DNA of 16,121 nt from Pseudomonadota bacterium. GTDB lineage: Bacteria; Pseudomonadota; Alphaproteobacteria; Rhizobiales; Beijerinckiaceae. Below, piece by piece: positions 6,379-13,982 of this stretch. The first letter of the stretch is position 1; each line of letters opens with the position of its first letter. Made by a program: the position numbers and the translations under genes. Under the pieces are notes generated by a model. The model searched no databases and was not told where the DNA came from. It saw nothing but the letters and a program-made list of their open reading frames with translations. The stretch spans positions 1 through 16,121 of the forward strand of contig JAEXUU010000238.1 of assembly GCA_023452965.1 (NCBI GenBank), given 5' to 3'.

Positions 6379-9300
6379 ATGTCCCTCACTGAAATCGCCA
6401 TGAAGCGGTCACGCTTCACTCTGACCGGCGCCGTCGCCTTGCTCATCGCAGGCTTGGTGATCCTGATCGGATTCCCCGCCACCGAGGAGCCGACCGTCCC
6501 GTTTCGGGCTGCCACAATTGAAGCCTATCTTCCGGGCGCAACACCTGAGCGTCTGGAGAGCCTAGTGGCCAAGCCGCTCGAAGAGCGTGTGCGAACCGTT
6601 GCCGAAGTCAAAAAAATGGAAACGACTCTGCGCCCTGGCGTGGTGATCATGACCATTGCGCTTCACAGCAATGTCAGTCCTCAGCGCGTAAACCAGGTCT
6701 GGCAGACCTTGCGCGCTCGAAGCCAGGAGGCCGCAGCGCTCTTCCCGGCAGGCACGATCGGCCCAGTCCTCAACGATTCCTGGGGCCGGGTATCAGTTAT
6801 GACCCTTGCGCTTACTGGCGAAAGTTACAGCCAGGGTCAGCTACAGGAAGCTGCGCGCGCGGCACGATTGCGGTTGCAAGGCGTGACCGGCGTTGAGCAG
6901 GTCTCGCTTCACGGTGTGCGTGAAGAACAAATTTACATTGAAATATTGCCAGCGCGCCTCGCTGCGGCTGGCATCAGCCTGGAAGCCGTCGCCAAGGCGA
7001 TCGGTGATCGGAACATGGTGGTGTCGGCCGGCGAGCTCGATGTGTCCGGACGCACTCTGATGCTTGATGCCTCCGGTCAGCTCAAGACAGCCTCTGCGGT
7101 CGGGGCTGTACCCGTCGCCCTTCCAGGCGGAGGTTCCGTCCCGCTTTCCACGATCGCCAAGATCGAACAACGCCCCCAGGACCCTCCGACGGCTGCTGCC
7201 GTTTTCGACGGCAAACCGGCGATCGTACTCGGCGTCTCGATGCGCACGGGCCTGAACGTCGTCGATTTCGCTGACGCGCTCCGCGCGGGAGTCGCCTCCG
7301 CACAAGCAGACCTCCCGATCGGGATGACCCTTTCCCCGATCACCGATCAGGCGGAGGTCGTGGGCCACAATCTGCAGAAGGTCGGCAAGATTTTCGCGGA
7401 GACGGTCGTCATCGTCATGGGTGTCGTCGTCGTGTTTCTCGGTTGGCGTGCTGGATTGGTCACCAGTGTGATTGTGCCGCTAACGGTCCTCGGCACTCTT
7501 CTGGTGATGAGCGTGCTTGGGATCGAACTGCACCAGATCTCAATCGCCGCCATCATCATCGCGCTTGGTATCTTCGTCGACAATGCCATCGTGGTAGTCG
7601 AGGATTATCAGCGACGTATTGGAGATGGCGAAGCCGCCGAATCCGCTGCTATCCATGCGGGCAAGACTATGGCCGCGCCGCTGCTGGTTTCGTCTCTGGC
7701 TATCATCCTGGCCTTTACCCCGCTGGTGGCCGGGTCGAGTGAAACTGCCGAATACATGCGCAGCCTCGCTATTGTTCTCGGCGTCACATTACTCCTGTCG
7801 TTGTTTCTCGCCCTGACGGTCGTGGCACTACTCTGCAAGATGTACATCAAAGCCCCTCACGAGGAGCATGAGAAGGACGACTGGATCGGGCGGCTCAGGC
7901 GCTGGTACGGGCGCAAAGTACTAATCATTGTCGGCCGTCCAGCAACTGTAGCTGTCGCAATGGTTGCGCTCCTCGCAGGGGCGACCGTCCTCAATGGCCT
8001 CCTGCCTCAAGGGCTGCTGGGTCCGTCTGACCGTGCCCAGGTACAGATTCCGATTGAGATCGCCCCCGGAGGCGCCACTCGGGAAAGCCTGAGGGTGGCT
8101 CAGGAAATCTCGGCAAGGATAAGCGATCGGAAGGCGCATCCGGAAGTCGTCAGCAACGTGGTTTATGTCGGCGACGGTGGACCGCGGTTCATTCTTGGCC
8201 TCAACCCGCCTCTGCCGGCTGGCAACCGCGCCTACGCCGTCGTCAATCTTGCCAAGGGCGCTGATAGCGATGCTGTCGTGCGCGAACTGCGCGACGATCT
8301 CACCACCCGTTTTCCGCAGGCGCGTATCGAGCCCAAGCGCTTTTCCCTGGGGATGTCGGAAGCCGGCAAGGCGGTGTTCATTCTTACAGGGCCCGATCGC
8401 GACACATTGAGCAAGGCTGCCGAGAAGCTCAAATCGGCACTGCGTACAGTGCCGGGGACGCTCGACGTCCGAGATGATGCTGAAACGGTGATCCCGCGCC
8501 TTGTCGTAGATATCGATCGCGCACGCGCGGAAGCCGCCAGCGTCACGCCGGCCGACACGGCGCGTGCCCTGCAAGCGGCTTACTCGGGGGTAACGGTCAC
8601 CACATTGACCCGTGGCGAACTCACGACCCCGGTCGTATTGCGCGCCGATGCGACGCTGCGCCTTTCGCCCGACGCAATCTCGGCGACGCTGGTCAAGCCG
8701 GGCGTTACGCTTGGCGATATCGCGACAGTGCGCCTGGCCGATCAGGACAGCGTTTTAAATCGCCGCAATCAATACCCCACGATTATGGTTAGTGCGCGCC
8801 ACCCCACTCTGACGGCCCAGGCACTGACCAGCAAGGTCGCCGACGCGGTCGCCAGCCTCGACCTGCCAGCCGGGCATTCGGTGATCCCGGGGGGTGAGAT
8901 CGAAGAATCTGCCGAAGCCAATGGCGGCCTGATCCAGTATTTGCCGATAGCACTCTTCGGCATGGCCGGACTGTTCCTGTGGCAGTTTGGTAGCGTCAGG
9001 AAGACGATGATCGTCATGGCCTCGATCCCATTCGTCATCATTGGGGCGACCTTGGGTCTGTTCCTCGCCCGTCAGGAGATGAACTACACCGCCACGCTCG
9101 GTCTGCTGGCGCTGGCTGGAATCATCGTCAACAATGCGGTTCTACTGCTCGAACGAGTAGTCGAGGAGCGGGCCAACGGTGCCGGTCATGTCGATGCCAT
9201 CGTCCGTGCAGCGGAGGTCCGTTTGCGCCCGATCATCATGACCAAGCTTACCTGCATTGTCGGTCTTCTGCCGCTGTTCGCCTTCGGCGGCGATCTTTGG

Positions 9301-9447
9301 CGACCGATGGCAGCCGCGATGATCGGAGGCCTGGCGCTCGGCACGCTTATCACTTTGGTCCTGATCCCGGCGCTCTATTCGCTGTTGTTCCACCGCCTGC
9401 CGGCTTTGCGAACCCGTTCTGCCCCGCCTCAGGAGGCTTTGTCATGA
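6379..9447 (+). CDS. RND multidrug efflux pump, inner-membrane permease
   Basis: A 1022-residue pump of the AcrB/HAE superfamily with the expected duplicated layout: a first membrane helix near residues 12-32, a large periplasmic loop, a helix bundle about 330-530, a second loop, and a final bundle about 850-1010. The TM4 motif reads GIFVDNAIVVVED (D401, N402). The TM10 motif reads GIIVNNAVLLLE (N918, N919). In AcrB the matching positions are D407, D408 and K940, so only one of the three classic proton-relay residues is kept. This D/N plus N pattern occurs in other RND branches and need not mean loss of function. I chose the ATG at 6379 because it gives the usual MSLTEIAMKR start; a TTG at 6361 would add six residues. 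It should form a trimer driven by the proton gradient. Confidence 0.93.
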   Translation: MSLTEIAMKRSRFTLTGAVALLIAGLVILIGFPATEEPTVPFRAATIEAYLPGATPERLESLVAKPLEERVRTVAEVKKMETTLRPGVVIMTIALHSNVSPQRVNQVWQTLRARSQEAAALFPAGTIGPVLNDSWGRVSVMTLALTGESYSQGQLQEAARAARLRLQGVTGVEQVSLHGVREEQIYIEILPARLAAAGISLEAVAKAIGDRNMVVSAGELDVSGRTLMLDASGQLKTASAVGAVPVALPGGGSVPLSTIAKIEQRPQDPPTAAAVFDGKPAIVLGVSMRTGLNVVDFADALRAGVASAQADLPIGMTLSPITDQAEVVGHNLQKVGKIFAETVVIVMGVVVVFLGWRAGLVTSVIVPLTVLGTLLVMSVLGIELHQISIAAIIIALGIFVDNAIVVVEDYQRRIGDGEAAESAAIHAGKTMAAPLLVSSLAIILAFTPLVAGSSETAEYMRSLAIVLGVTLLLSLFLALTVVALLCKMYIKAPHEEHEKDDWIGRLRRWYGRKVLIIVGRPATVAVAMVALLAGATVLNGLLPQGLLGPSDRAQVQIPIEIAPGGATRESLRVAQEISARISDRKAHPEVVSNVVYVGDGGPRFILGLNPPLPAGNRAYAVVNLAKGADSDAVVRELRDDLTTRFPQARIEPKRFSLGMSEAGKAVFILTGPDRDTLSKAAEKLKSALRTVPGTLDVRDDAETVIPRLVVDIDRARAEAASVTPADTARALQAAYSGVTVTTLTRGELTTPVVLRADATLRLSPDAISATLVKPGVTLGDIATVRLADQDSVLNRRNQYPTIMVSARHPTLTAQALTSKVADAVASLDLPAGHSVIPGGEIEESAEANGGLIQYLPIALFGMAGLFLWQFGSVRKTMIVMASIPFVIIGATLGLFLARQEMNYTATLGLLALAGIIVNNAVLLLERVVEERANGAGHVDAIVRAAEVRLRPIIMTKLTCIVGLLPLFAFGGDLWRPMAAAMIGGLALGTLITLVLIPALYSLLFHRLPALRTRSAPPQEALS

Positions 9448-10844
9448 GATCGCAAGTTGTCTTACTCGCTTCGGCTGCGCTCGCGCTAAGCGGTTGTGTC
9501 AGTCTCTCTGAGCGAACACCAGTTCCCCCGGTGATGCCGACCTGGACGGTGATTGCAGAAGGACAGAGTGCCCAGCCGGTCGTTCTGGACTGGTGGCGGG
9601 CATTTAATGACCCGGTGCTCGATACATTGGTCAGCGATGCGTTGGCGCGCAATGCCGATCTCGCCGCCGCTGCCGCAAACCTCAAAGCGGCTCAGGCACT
9701 GGTTGGCGAAGCGAAGGCCAGCGCTCTGCCAGGTGGATCGGTTGAAGCTGGCGTCTCCAGCAGGCGCGTTGCGGGATTAGCCCAGCCCCCATTTCCGGGG
9801 GCGCCTGATCGCTATCCGGACCAGAATCTGGCAAATGTCGGAGTCACGCTCGGGTGGGAAGTCGATCTGTTTGGACGCATCTCCGCGAACCTCGCAGCAG
9901 CACGCGCTCAGGAAGGTGAAGCTCTATGGCTGCGCCGGCAGACAGAGGCTGCGGTAGCGGCGTCGGTTGTCCGCGCTTATGTGGAGAATCGCTACGCTGC
10001 CGAGCAAGAGCTGCTGGTGCAGAAGCGCATCGCCGCGCTGGAGGCAATTTCACTGAGTGTCGATAAAGCGGAAGCGCTCGGTGCCGCTTCACGCATAGAT
10101 CGCGAGGCGGCAACTAGTGCGCTTGCCCTGGCGCGAGGTCAGTTACCTGACCTTGTCGCTTCACGCCGCAATAGCGCACGACGTCTGTCGATCCTTGGCG
10201 GGCGCGTGCCTGACCCCAATCTGGCGCCAGGCAGTCTACCCATCGCTCCCAGCGTGCTTGATGCCGGCGATCCGGCAGCCATGCTGCGCCGACGACCCGA
10301 TGTCGGCGCAGCCGAGCAGCGGCTTGCTGGCACTGTGGCACAAGCGCGTATTGCGGTCACAGATCTCTATCCACGTATTTCGCTAGCCGGAAATATCGCG
10401 CTTTCAGCTCGGCCTGACCGGCTCGGCGATGATGGCGCCGTAGGATTTGCGGTTGGGCCGAGCCTGATCTGGGGTTTGTTTGATATGCCCCGGCTACTAC
10501 GCCGGGTGAAATCTGCTGATGCTAGATCGGAAGCCGCGCTTGCACAGTGGCAGGCCGTGGTTCTGGCCGCACTCGAAGAGTCCGATAGCGCCTTGGAGGC
10601 TTGGAACTCAAGTCGGTGGGCCGCCAATGAGGCAGAAATTGCCGCGCGCTCTGCCGAGCAAAGCGCTGAATTGGCGACAGTTCGGGAAAATGCGGGTCAG
10701 ATTTCTGCTCGTGCACGGTTGGGCGCGCAAGTCGAAGCACTGGATGCAAAGTCGACCGCCTTGGCCCGGCGAGTTCAGAAAACGCAAGGCTGGATAGCCG
10801 CGCAGCTCGCGTTGGGAGCAGGCTGGCGCGACATCCGCCCTTAA
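9444..10844 (+). CDS. NodT-family outer-membrane efflux lipoprotein (OprM/TolC type)
   Basis: A 466-residue outer-membrane factor that completes the tripartite pump. The short signal MRSQVVLLASAALALSGC ends in a lipobox (LSGC) with lipidated C18. Two repeated helical coiled-coil units follow (about residues 65-260 and 285-455), including a DWWRAFNDPVLDTLV start and a GWEVDLFGR segment typical of NodT proteins. The hallmark RRPDVGAAEQRLAGTVAQA introduces the second repeat. The ATG overlaps the pump stop in an ATGA junction, and AGGAGG at 9431-9436 is a strong ribosome site, so translation is coupled. A longer open frame beginning at 9297 runs inside the pump gene and is not used. Confidence 0.93.
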   Translation: MRSQVVLLASAALALSGCVSLSERTPVPPVMPTWTVIAEGQSAQPVVLDWWRAFNDPVLDTLVSDALARNADLAAAAANLKAAQALVGEAKASALPGGSVEAGVSSRRVAGLAQPPFPGAPDRYPDQNLANVGVTLGWEVDLFGRISANLAAARAQEGEALWLRRQTEAAVAASVVRAYVENRYAAEQELLVQKRIAALEAISLSVDKAEALGAASRIDREAATSALALARGQLPDLVASRRNSARRLSILGGRVPDPNLAPGSLPIAPSVLDAGDPAAMLRRRPDVGAAEQRLAGTVAQARIAVTDLYPRISLAGNIALSARPDRLGDDGAVGFAVGPSLIWGLFDMPRLLRRVKSADARSEAALAQWQAVVLAALEESDSALEAWNSSRWAANEAEIAARSAEQSAELATVRENAGQISARARLGAQVEALDAKSTALARRVQKTQGWIAAQLALGAGWRDIRP

Positions 10845-10870
10845 GTTCAATAATCAAAATCCCGTGGTGC

Positions 10871-10886
10871 AATGAACCATCATTCA
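10871..10886. promoter_or_regulatory. Small palindrome upstream of the SMR transporter gene
   Basis: AATGA-ACCA-TCATT (10871-10884) is a perfect 5-bp inverted repeat with a 4-bp centre, and TGAA-N6-TTCA (10873-10886) overlaps it. It lies 30 bp before the SMR start in a 70-bp gap without a clear terminator or promoter. It may be a site for the LysR protein encoded just downstream. Short AT-rich palindromes also arise by chance, so this is a weak call. Confidence 0.25.
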
Positions 10887-10914
10887 ACGACGTCATTTAA
10901 TAAGGGAACTAAAA

Positions 10915-11256
10915 ATGCATCCTTTCTTTCCCTATGCTGCGTTGACGGCTGCTATTATATGCGAAGTGACCGGCTCGACTTTCATGGCAAAATCTGAGCA
11001 GTTTACTCGGCCAATTCCGACACTTTTGATGGCATTATTCTTTGGGATGTCATTTTACTGTTTGACGCAAGCGCTCCGCGTTATCCCTCTTGGCATAACA
11101 TATGCAATTTGGGCTGGATGCGGCATCGTTCTCACTGCCATCGTGGGGGTTGTTGTGCTCCGCCAGGCTTTGGATGTGGCCGCGATCATTGGCATCGGCC
11201 TGATCGTTTCAGGCGTGGTCGTTATGCAGGTCTTCTCAACCTCGTCCGGGCATTAA
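10915..11256 (+). CDS. Small multidrug resistance (EmrE/QacE-type) transporter
   Basis: A 113-residue protein with four membrane helices and close resemblance to EmrE over its whole length. It keeps the membrane glutamate that binds both proton and cationic drug (E17 in IICEVTGSTFMAKSEQF, matching EmrE E14). The TYAIWAGCGIV segment (Y63, W66) lines the substrate site, and the last helix has the GLIVSGVVV packing motif. SMR proteins act as antiparallel dimers that exchange protons for quaternary ammonium or similar cations. AAGGGA stands about 7 nt before the ATG. The gene follows the RND set by 70 bp on the same strand and may be read through from it. The guanidinium-exporting SMR branch is an alternative, but the sequence is closer to the EmrE multidrug branch. 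Confidence 0.92.
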   Translation: MHPFFPYAALTAAIICEVTGSTFMAKSEQFTRPIPTLLMALFFGMSFYCLTQALRVIPLGITYAIWAGCGIVLTAIVGVVVLRQALDVAAIIGIGLIVSGVVVMQVFSTSSGH

Positions 11257-11257
11257 T

Positions 11258-12181
11258 TTGCCGTTCAATATCCGGCAACTTCGCTACGCTATCGCGGCAG
11301 CAGATCACGGTTCCTTCTATCGTGCGGCACGTGCCCTAGATGTCGAGCAATCGACTCTGAGCCGGGCTATCCTGAAGCTGGAACACTCTATCGGCATGTC
11401 TATTTTTGAGCGCTCGCGTTCAGGTGTCACAACAACGCTGGCTGGAAGCACCTTCATCCGCAGCGCTAAGCCGATGGTAGACACAGCCGATAAGTTGGTA
11501 AAAATGATGCGTGCAGCAGGTCAGGGCCGTGCTGGTGGCCTGATGATCGGACACAACAGTTCCGTTTCTGCCGGCAATTTGCGTGCAACGATATTGAATT
11601 GGATCGAAACTCACCCGGATGTTGATGTGGGGTGCGTTGAATCCGACAGAAGTCTACTTCTGGCCGGACTGAATACTGGAGAAATTGACATCGCAATCTT
11701 GATGGGCGTTGCGGGGCAGAACGGATTTCGCTGCGAACCGGTGTGGAGCGAGCGAATGCTCGTTGCATTACCCGAGTCGCATCCACTCGCGAACCAAGAT
11801 GTCGTGCACTGGACTGATCTTCGGGAAGAGCGCTTCCTATTACCAATCACCGACCCTGGCCCAGCTATTCGCGATATGCTGCTTGGCCGTCTGGCGTTGT
11901 CCGGCAGTAAGCCCGATATTCGAGTATTGCGGTCGAGCCGAGAGACTGTGTTGAGCATGCTAGGCGTTAGCTCTGGCGTGAGCATCGTTTGCGAAGGTTC
12001 GACCGGCGCACTGTACCCTGATGTTGTGTATCGGCCAATACACGGGGAACAAGGGCCGGCACTAACTGGCTTTTCCGCCTATTGGTGCGAAGACAATATC
12101 AATCCGACTATTCACCGTTTCCTCGGATTCATCAAGAGTCGCTACGCGCTAACCTTTGATTTCTCGACAAAAATACAGTAA
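11258..12181 (+). CDS. LysR-family transcriptional regulator
   Basis: A 307-residue regulator. The N-terminal winged helix-turn-helix spans residues 4-62 (FNIRQLRYAIAAADHGSFYRAAR, then QSTLSRAILKLEHSIGMSIFER). An effector-binding domain of the periplasmic-binding-protein type starts near residue 93 (GGLMIGHNSSVSAG). The start is a TTG one base after the SMR stop codon. The DNA-binding domain requires this start, and no Shine-Dalgarno is seen, so translation probably depends on ribosomes finishing the SMR gene. LysR genes are more often divergent from their targets; here it is downstream and co-directional. It could control the SMR gene. It could instead belong to the conjugation backbone, because LysR-type regulators also accompany trb clusters in Tn4371-like elements. 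I cannot decide from sequence alone. Confidence 0.88.
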   Translation: MPFNIRQLRYAIAAADHGSFYRAARALDVEQSTLSRAILKLEHSIGMSIFERSRSGVTTTLAGSTFIRSAKPMVDTADKLVKMMRAAGQGRAGGLMIGHNSSVSAGNLRATILNWIETHPDVDVGCVESDRSLLLAGLNTGEIDIAILMGVAGQNGFRCEPVWSERMLVALPESHPLANQDVVHWTDLREERFLLPITDPGPAIRDMLLGRLALSGSKPDIRVLRSSRETVLSMLGVSSGVSIVCEGSTGALYPDVVYRPIHGEQGPALTGFSAYWCEDNINPTIHRFLGFIKSRYALTFDFSTKIQ

Positions 12182-12211
12182 TTTACACAGAATTTTCTGG
12201 AGATATCTACT

Positions 12212-12520
12212 ATGTCTCACAGCAAGACAATCATTATCGTGTTAGTCAACTTGGCCATCGGTTTTGCGGGAGGCTTTGCCTTACGACCGCTGATTGCGCC
12301 GATCCCTCAAGCGAGGATTACCGCCACCGGGGCAGCGGTGGCCAAGGCATCGGACGACGCACGCGGCACACAGTATTTCGTCGCTCATATCGACGAGGCT
12401 CGACAGTTGGTGGCCGGATGTCGTGACGGCTCGGTCCGTGGCGGCGAATGCGCCACGGCCGAAGAAGCGATCATCAAGGTGGATGCTCAGGATCGCCGCC
12501 GACGCTTCCTGGGTAACTGA
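12212..12520 (+). CDS. Small membrane-anchored protein, EexN (entry exclusion)-like
   Basis: A 102-residue protein with an N-terminal membrane helix (about residues 6-29) and a small domain that should face the periplasm. That domain has the spacing I associate with EexN-type entry-exclusion lipoproteins: an aromatic pair YF (55-56), H59, then C70 and C80 with an A-x-x-A end (A83, A86). Such proteins sit in the envelope and block redundant mating into a cell that already carries the element. Unlike classic EexN it has no lipobox cysteine and would be held by its helix. TGGAG lies about 9 nt before the ATG. It follows LysR by 30 bp and ends 14 bp from the end of the convergent trb operon, a setting that fits an exclusion role. 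The match is from memory of the family pattern, so confidence in function is moderate. Confidence 0.5.
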   Translation: MSHSKTIIIVLVNLAIGFAGGFALRPLIAPIPQARITATGAAVAKASDDARGTQYFVAHIDEARQLVAGCRDGSVRGGECATAEEAIIKVDAQDRRRRFLGN

Positions 12521-12534
12521 TGGCAGCGAGGCGG

Positions 12535-12759
12535 TCAGCTCTTCGAGGTATCCCGTCGCCGCGAGAATCCTCGGTCGCTCGCCATGAACTTCGCCAGCAT
12601 TGGCGAGACGAGCTTCTCAGGAACGATAGCATCCCCGCCGGTCTCGGCCGCAAGCGCGGCGGCGTAGGCCGTGAGATCGCGGTGAACAGCGGCAGGCAAC
12701 TCCACCGTGAGCTTGACGGGGCGATCGTCGGCCAGCGGCCCGAGCTTCAACTTCGTCAT
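12535..12759 (-). CDS. DUF2274 family protein, last gene of the trb operon
   Basis: A 74-residue protein of the DUF2274 family, which I recognise from its start, MTKLKLGPLADDRPVKLTVEL, and from its usual place right after trbI. The first half (KLTVELPAAVHRDLTAYAAALA, about residues 16-37) resembles a ribbon-helix-helix DNA-binding fold, so it may be a small regulator or relaxosome helper; that is inference and its function is not established. Its ATG overlaps the trbI stop by 4 nt (ATGA), so it belongs to the trb operon. It faces the EexN-like gene tail to tail. Confidence 0.85.
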   Translation of the reverse strand: MTKLKLGPLADDRPVKLTVELPAAVHRDLTAYAAALAAETGGDAIVPEKLVSPMLAKFMASDRGFSRRRDTSKS

Positions 12760-13982
12760 CGCGTTACTCCGATGGGTTCGAGCACCAAGTCGCGGGTCAG
12801 CACCACGCGCAGCGGATGCCCCGGCCGGATGGTGAGCGTGGGCGGCACATTGAGCTGCCGACGCACGATCTGCTGGCCGGTCTGGTTGATGGTGTCCTGC
12901 GAGCCGCGTCGCAGTGCGCGGGTCAGGTCGTCCTCGCTGTCTGCGCCCAGCTCAGCACCGACCCCCAAAAGCGTCGAAACGGCCGCCGCCTTCAGGAGAT
13001 TGCCCCAATGCTGGTTGACGCGGTCCTGTAGGCCCGCAAACCCTGCGCCATCGGTGCCGGGCTGGCGCTCGAGAACGATCGAACGTCCGTCCGGCAGGAT
13101 GAGCCGGTCCCAGGCCAGCAGCACGCGTGTCTGACCCGCGGCGACCTCACTGTCATACTCGCCAATCAGCCGCGCGCCCTGCGGGATGAGGAGGATGCGC
13201 CCCGTAGGGCTGTCATAGACGTTGGCCGTTACCTGCGCGGTGATCTGGCCGGGAAGGTCGGAGCGGATGCCGGTGATGAGGGCAGCCGGTATCAAGCTGC
13301 CGGCCTGCACGATGTTGGGTGATGACGGCGTGGTCAGCCTCTCGACACTGACCGTGCGCTGGTTCGGCGCCTGCGCCATGAAGGTGCGCCTTCCCGCTTG
13401 ATCGCTTTGCGCCGACGCATCGCCCGTCGCCGCAGGCGCTGGAGTCGGCGCTGCGAGAACCGGCGTAACCGGGGTGTCCGGTGATGCGGCGCTTCCGCTG
13501 CCGCCGAGGAAGACCGAGCTGGTGCGGGCCGCGTCGCGCTCCTGAGCGGCACGCTGCCGAGCCGCCTCCGCCGCCTGAGCGCGCGGATCGGGCGGACCTG
13601 GCTGCGCGCCGACCGGCGGCACGGTGACATCCTCGCCGCGCTGCTGTGCCGATACGATCGGTCGGCCGAGGTCGCCGGGCAGCGGCGGGCCGAGCCGGGG
13701 CGCTTGGGCATAGTCGCGGGGCCCCGACGTGATAGTCTCGGCCGTGGCGCGGCTATCGGTGTTGTAGAGTTCCTGCGCGGCCCGATCGCTCGGCGGTCGT
13801 AGCGCATAGATCAGCGAACCACCTATGCCGAGGCCGGCGGCGACGCCGACGACGGCGAGCGCTTTACGGGAAAGCCGCATGACGCGGGGCGGATCGCCGC
13901 GAAGCTGGAACGCCGCCGGATCAGGGCGGGCCGACTGTGCGGCGGGCCGATCCTCGACGGACGGATCGTGGCTGTCGGTCAC
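12756..13982 (-). CDS. trbI: Conjugal transfer protein TrbI (VirB10-like)
   Basis: A 408-residue VirB10-family protein. It has a short cytoplasmic N-terminus, one membrane helix (about residues 41-61, ALAVVGVAAGLGIGGSLIYA), a proline- and alanine-rich periplasmic linker (about 62-210), and the conserved C-terminal barrel domain (about 215-405). Landmarks of that domain are AGSLIPAALITGI, GRILLIPQGARLIGEYDS and RPGHPLRVVLTRDLVL. It spans the envelope and links the inner-membrane energy source to the outer-membrane pore of the mating channel. The start is a GTG at 13982 with GGAGG 8 nt upstream, overlapping the trbG stop as GTGA. A longer open frame reaching 14234 runs inside trbG and has no support. 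Confidence 0.93.
   Translation of the reverse strand: MTDSHDPSVEDRPAAQSARPDPAAFQLRGDPPRVMRLSRKALAVVGVAAGLGIGGSLIYALRPPSDRAAQELYNTDSRATAETITSGPRDYAQAPRLGPPLPGDLGRPIVSAQQRGEDVTVPPVGAQPGPPDPRAQAAEAARQRAAQERDAARTSSVFLGGSGSAASPDTPVTPVLAAPTPAPAATGDASAQSDQAGRRTFMAQAPNQRTVSVERLTTPSSPNIVQAGSLIPAALITGIRSDLPGQITAQVTANVYDSPTGRILLIPQGARLIGEYDSEVAAGQTRVLLAWDRLILPDGRSIVLERQPGTDGAGFAGLQDRVNQHWGNLLKAAAVSTLLGVGAELGADSEDDLTRALRRGSQDTINQTGQQIVRRQLNVPPTLTIRPGHPLRVVLTRDLVLEPIGVTR

Noticed and set aside
12520..13134. Plus-strand 204-codon frame over DUF2274 and trbI
   Set aside because: It runs antisense to two recognised genes and has no domain features.
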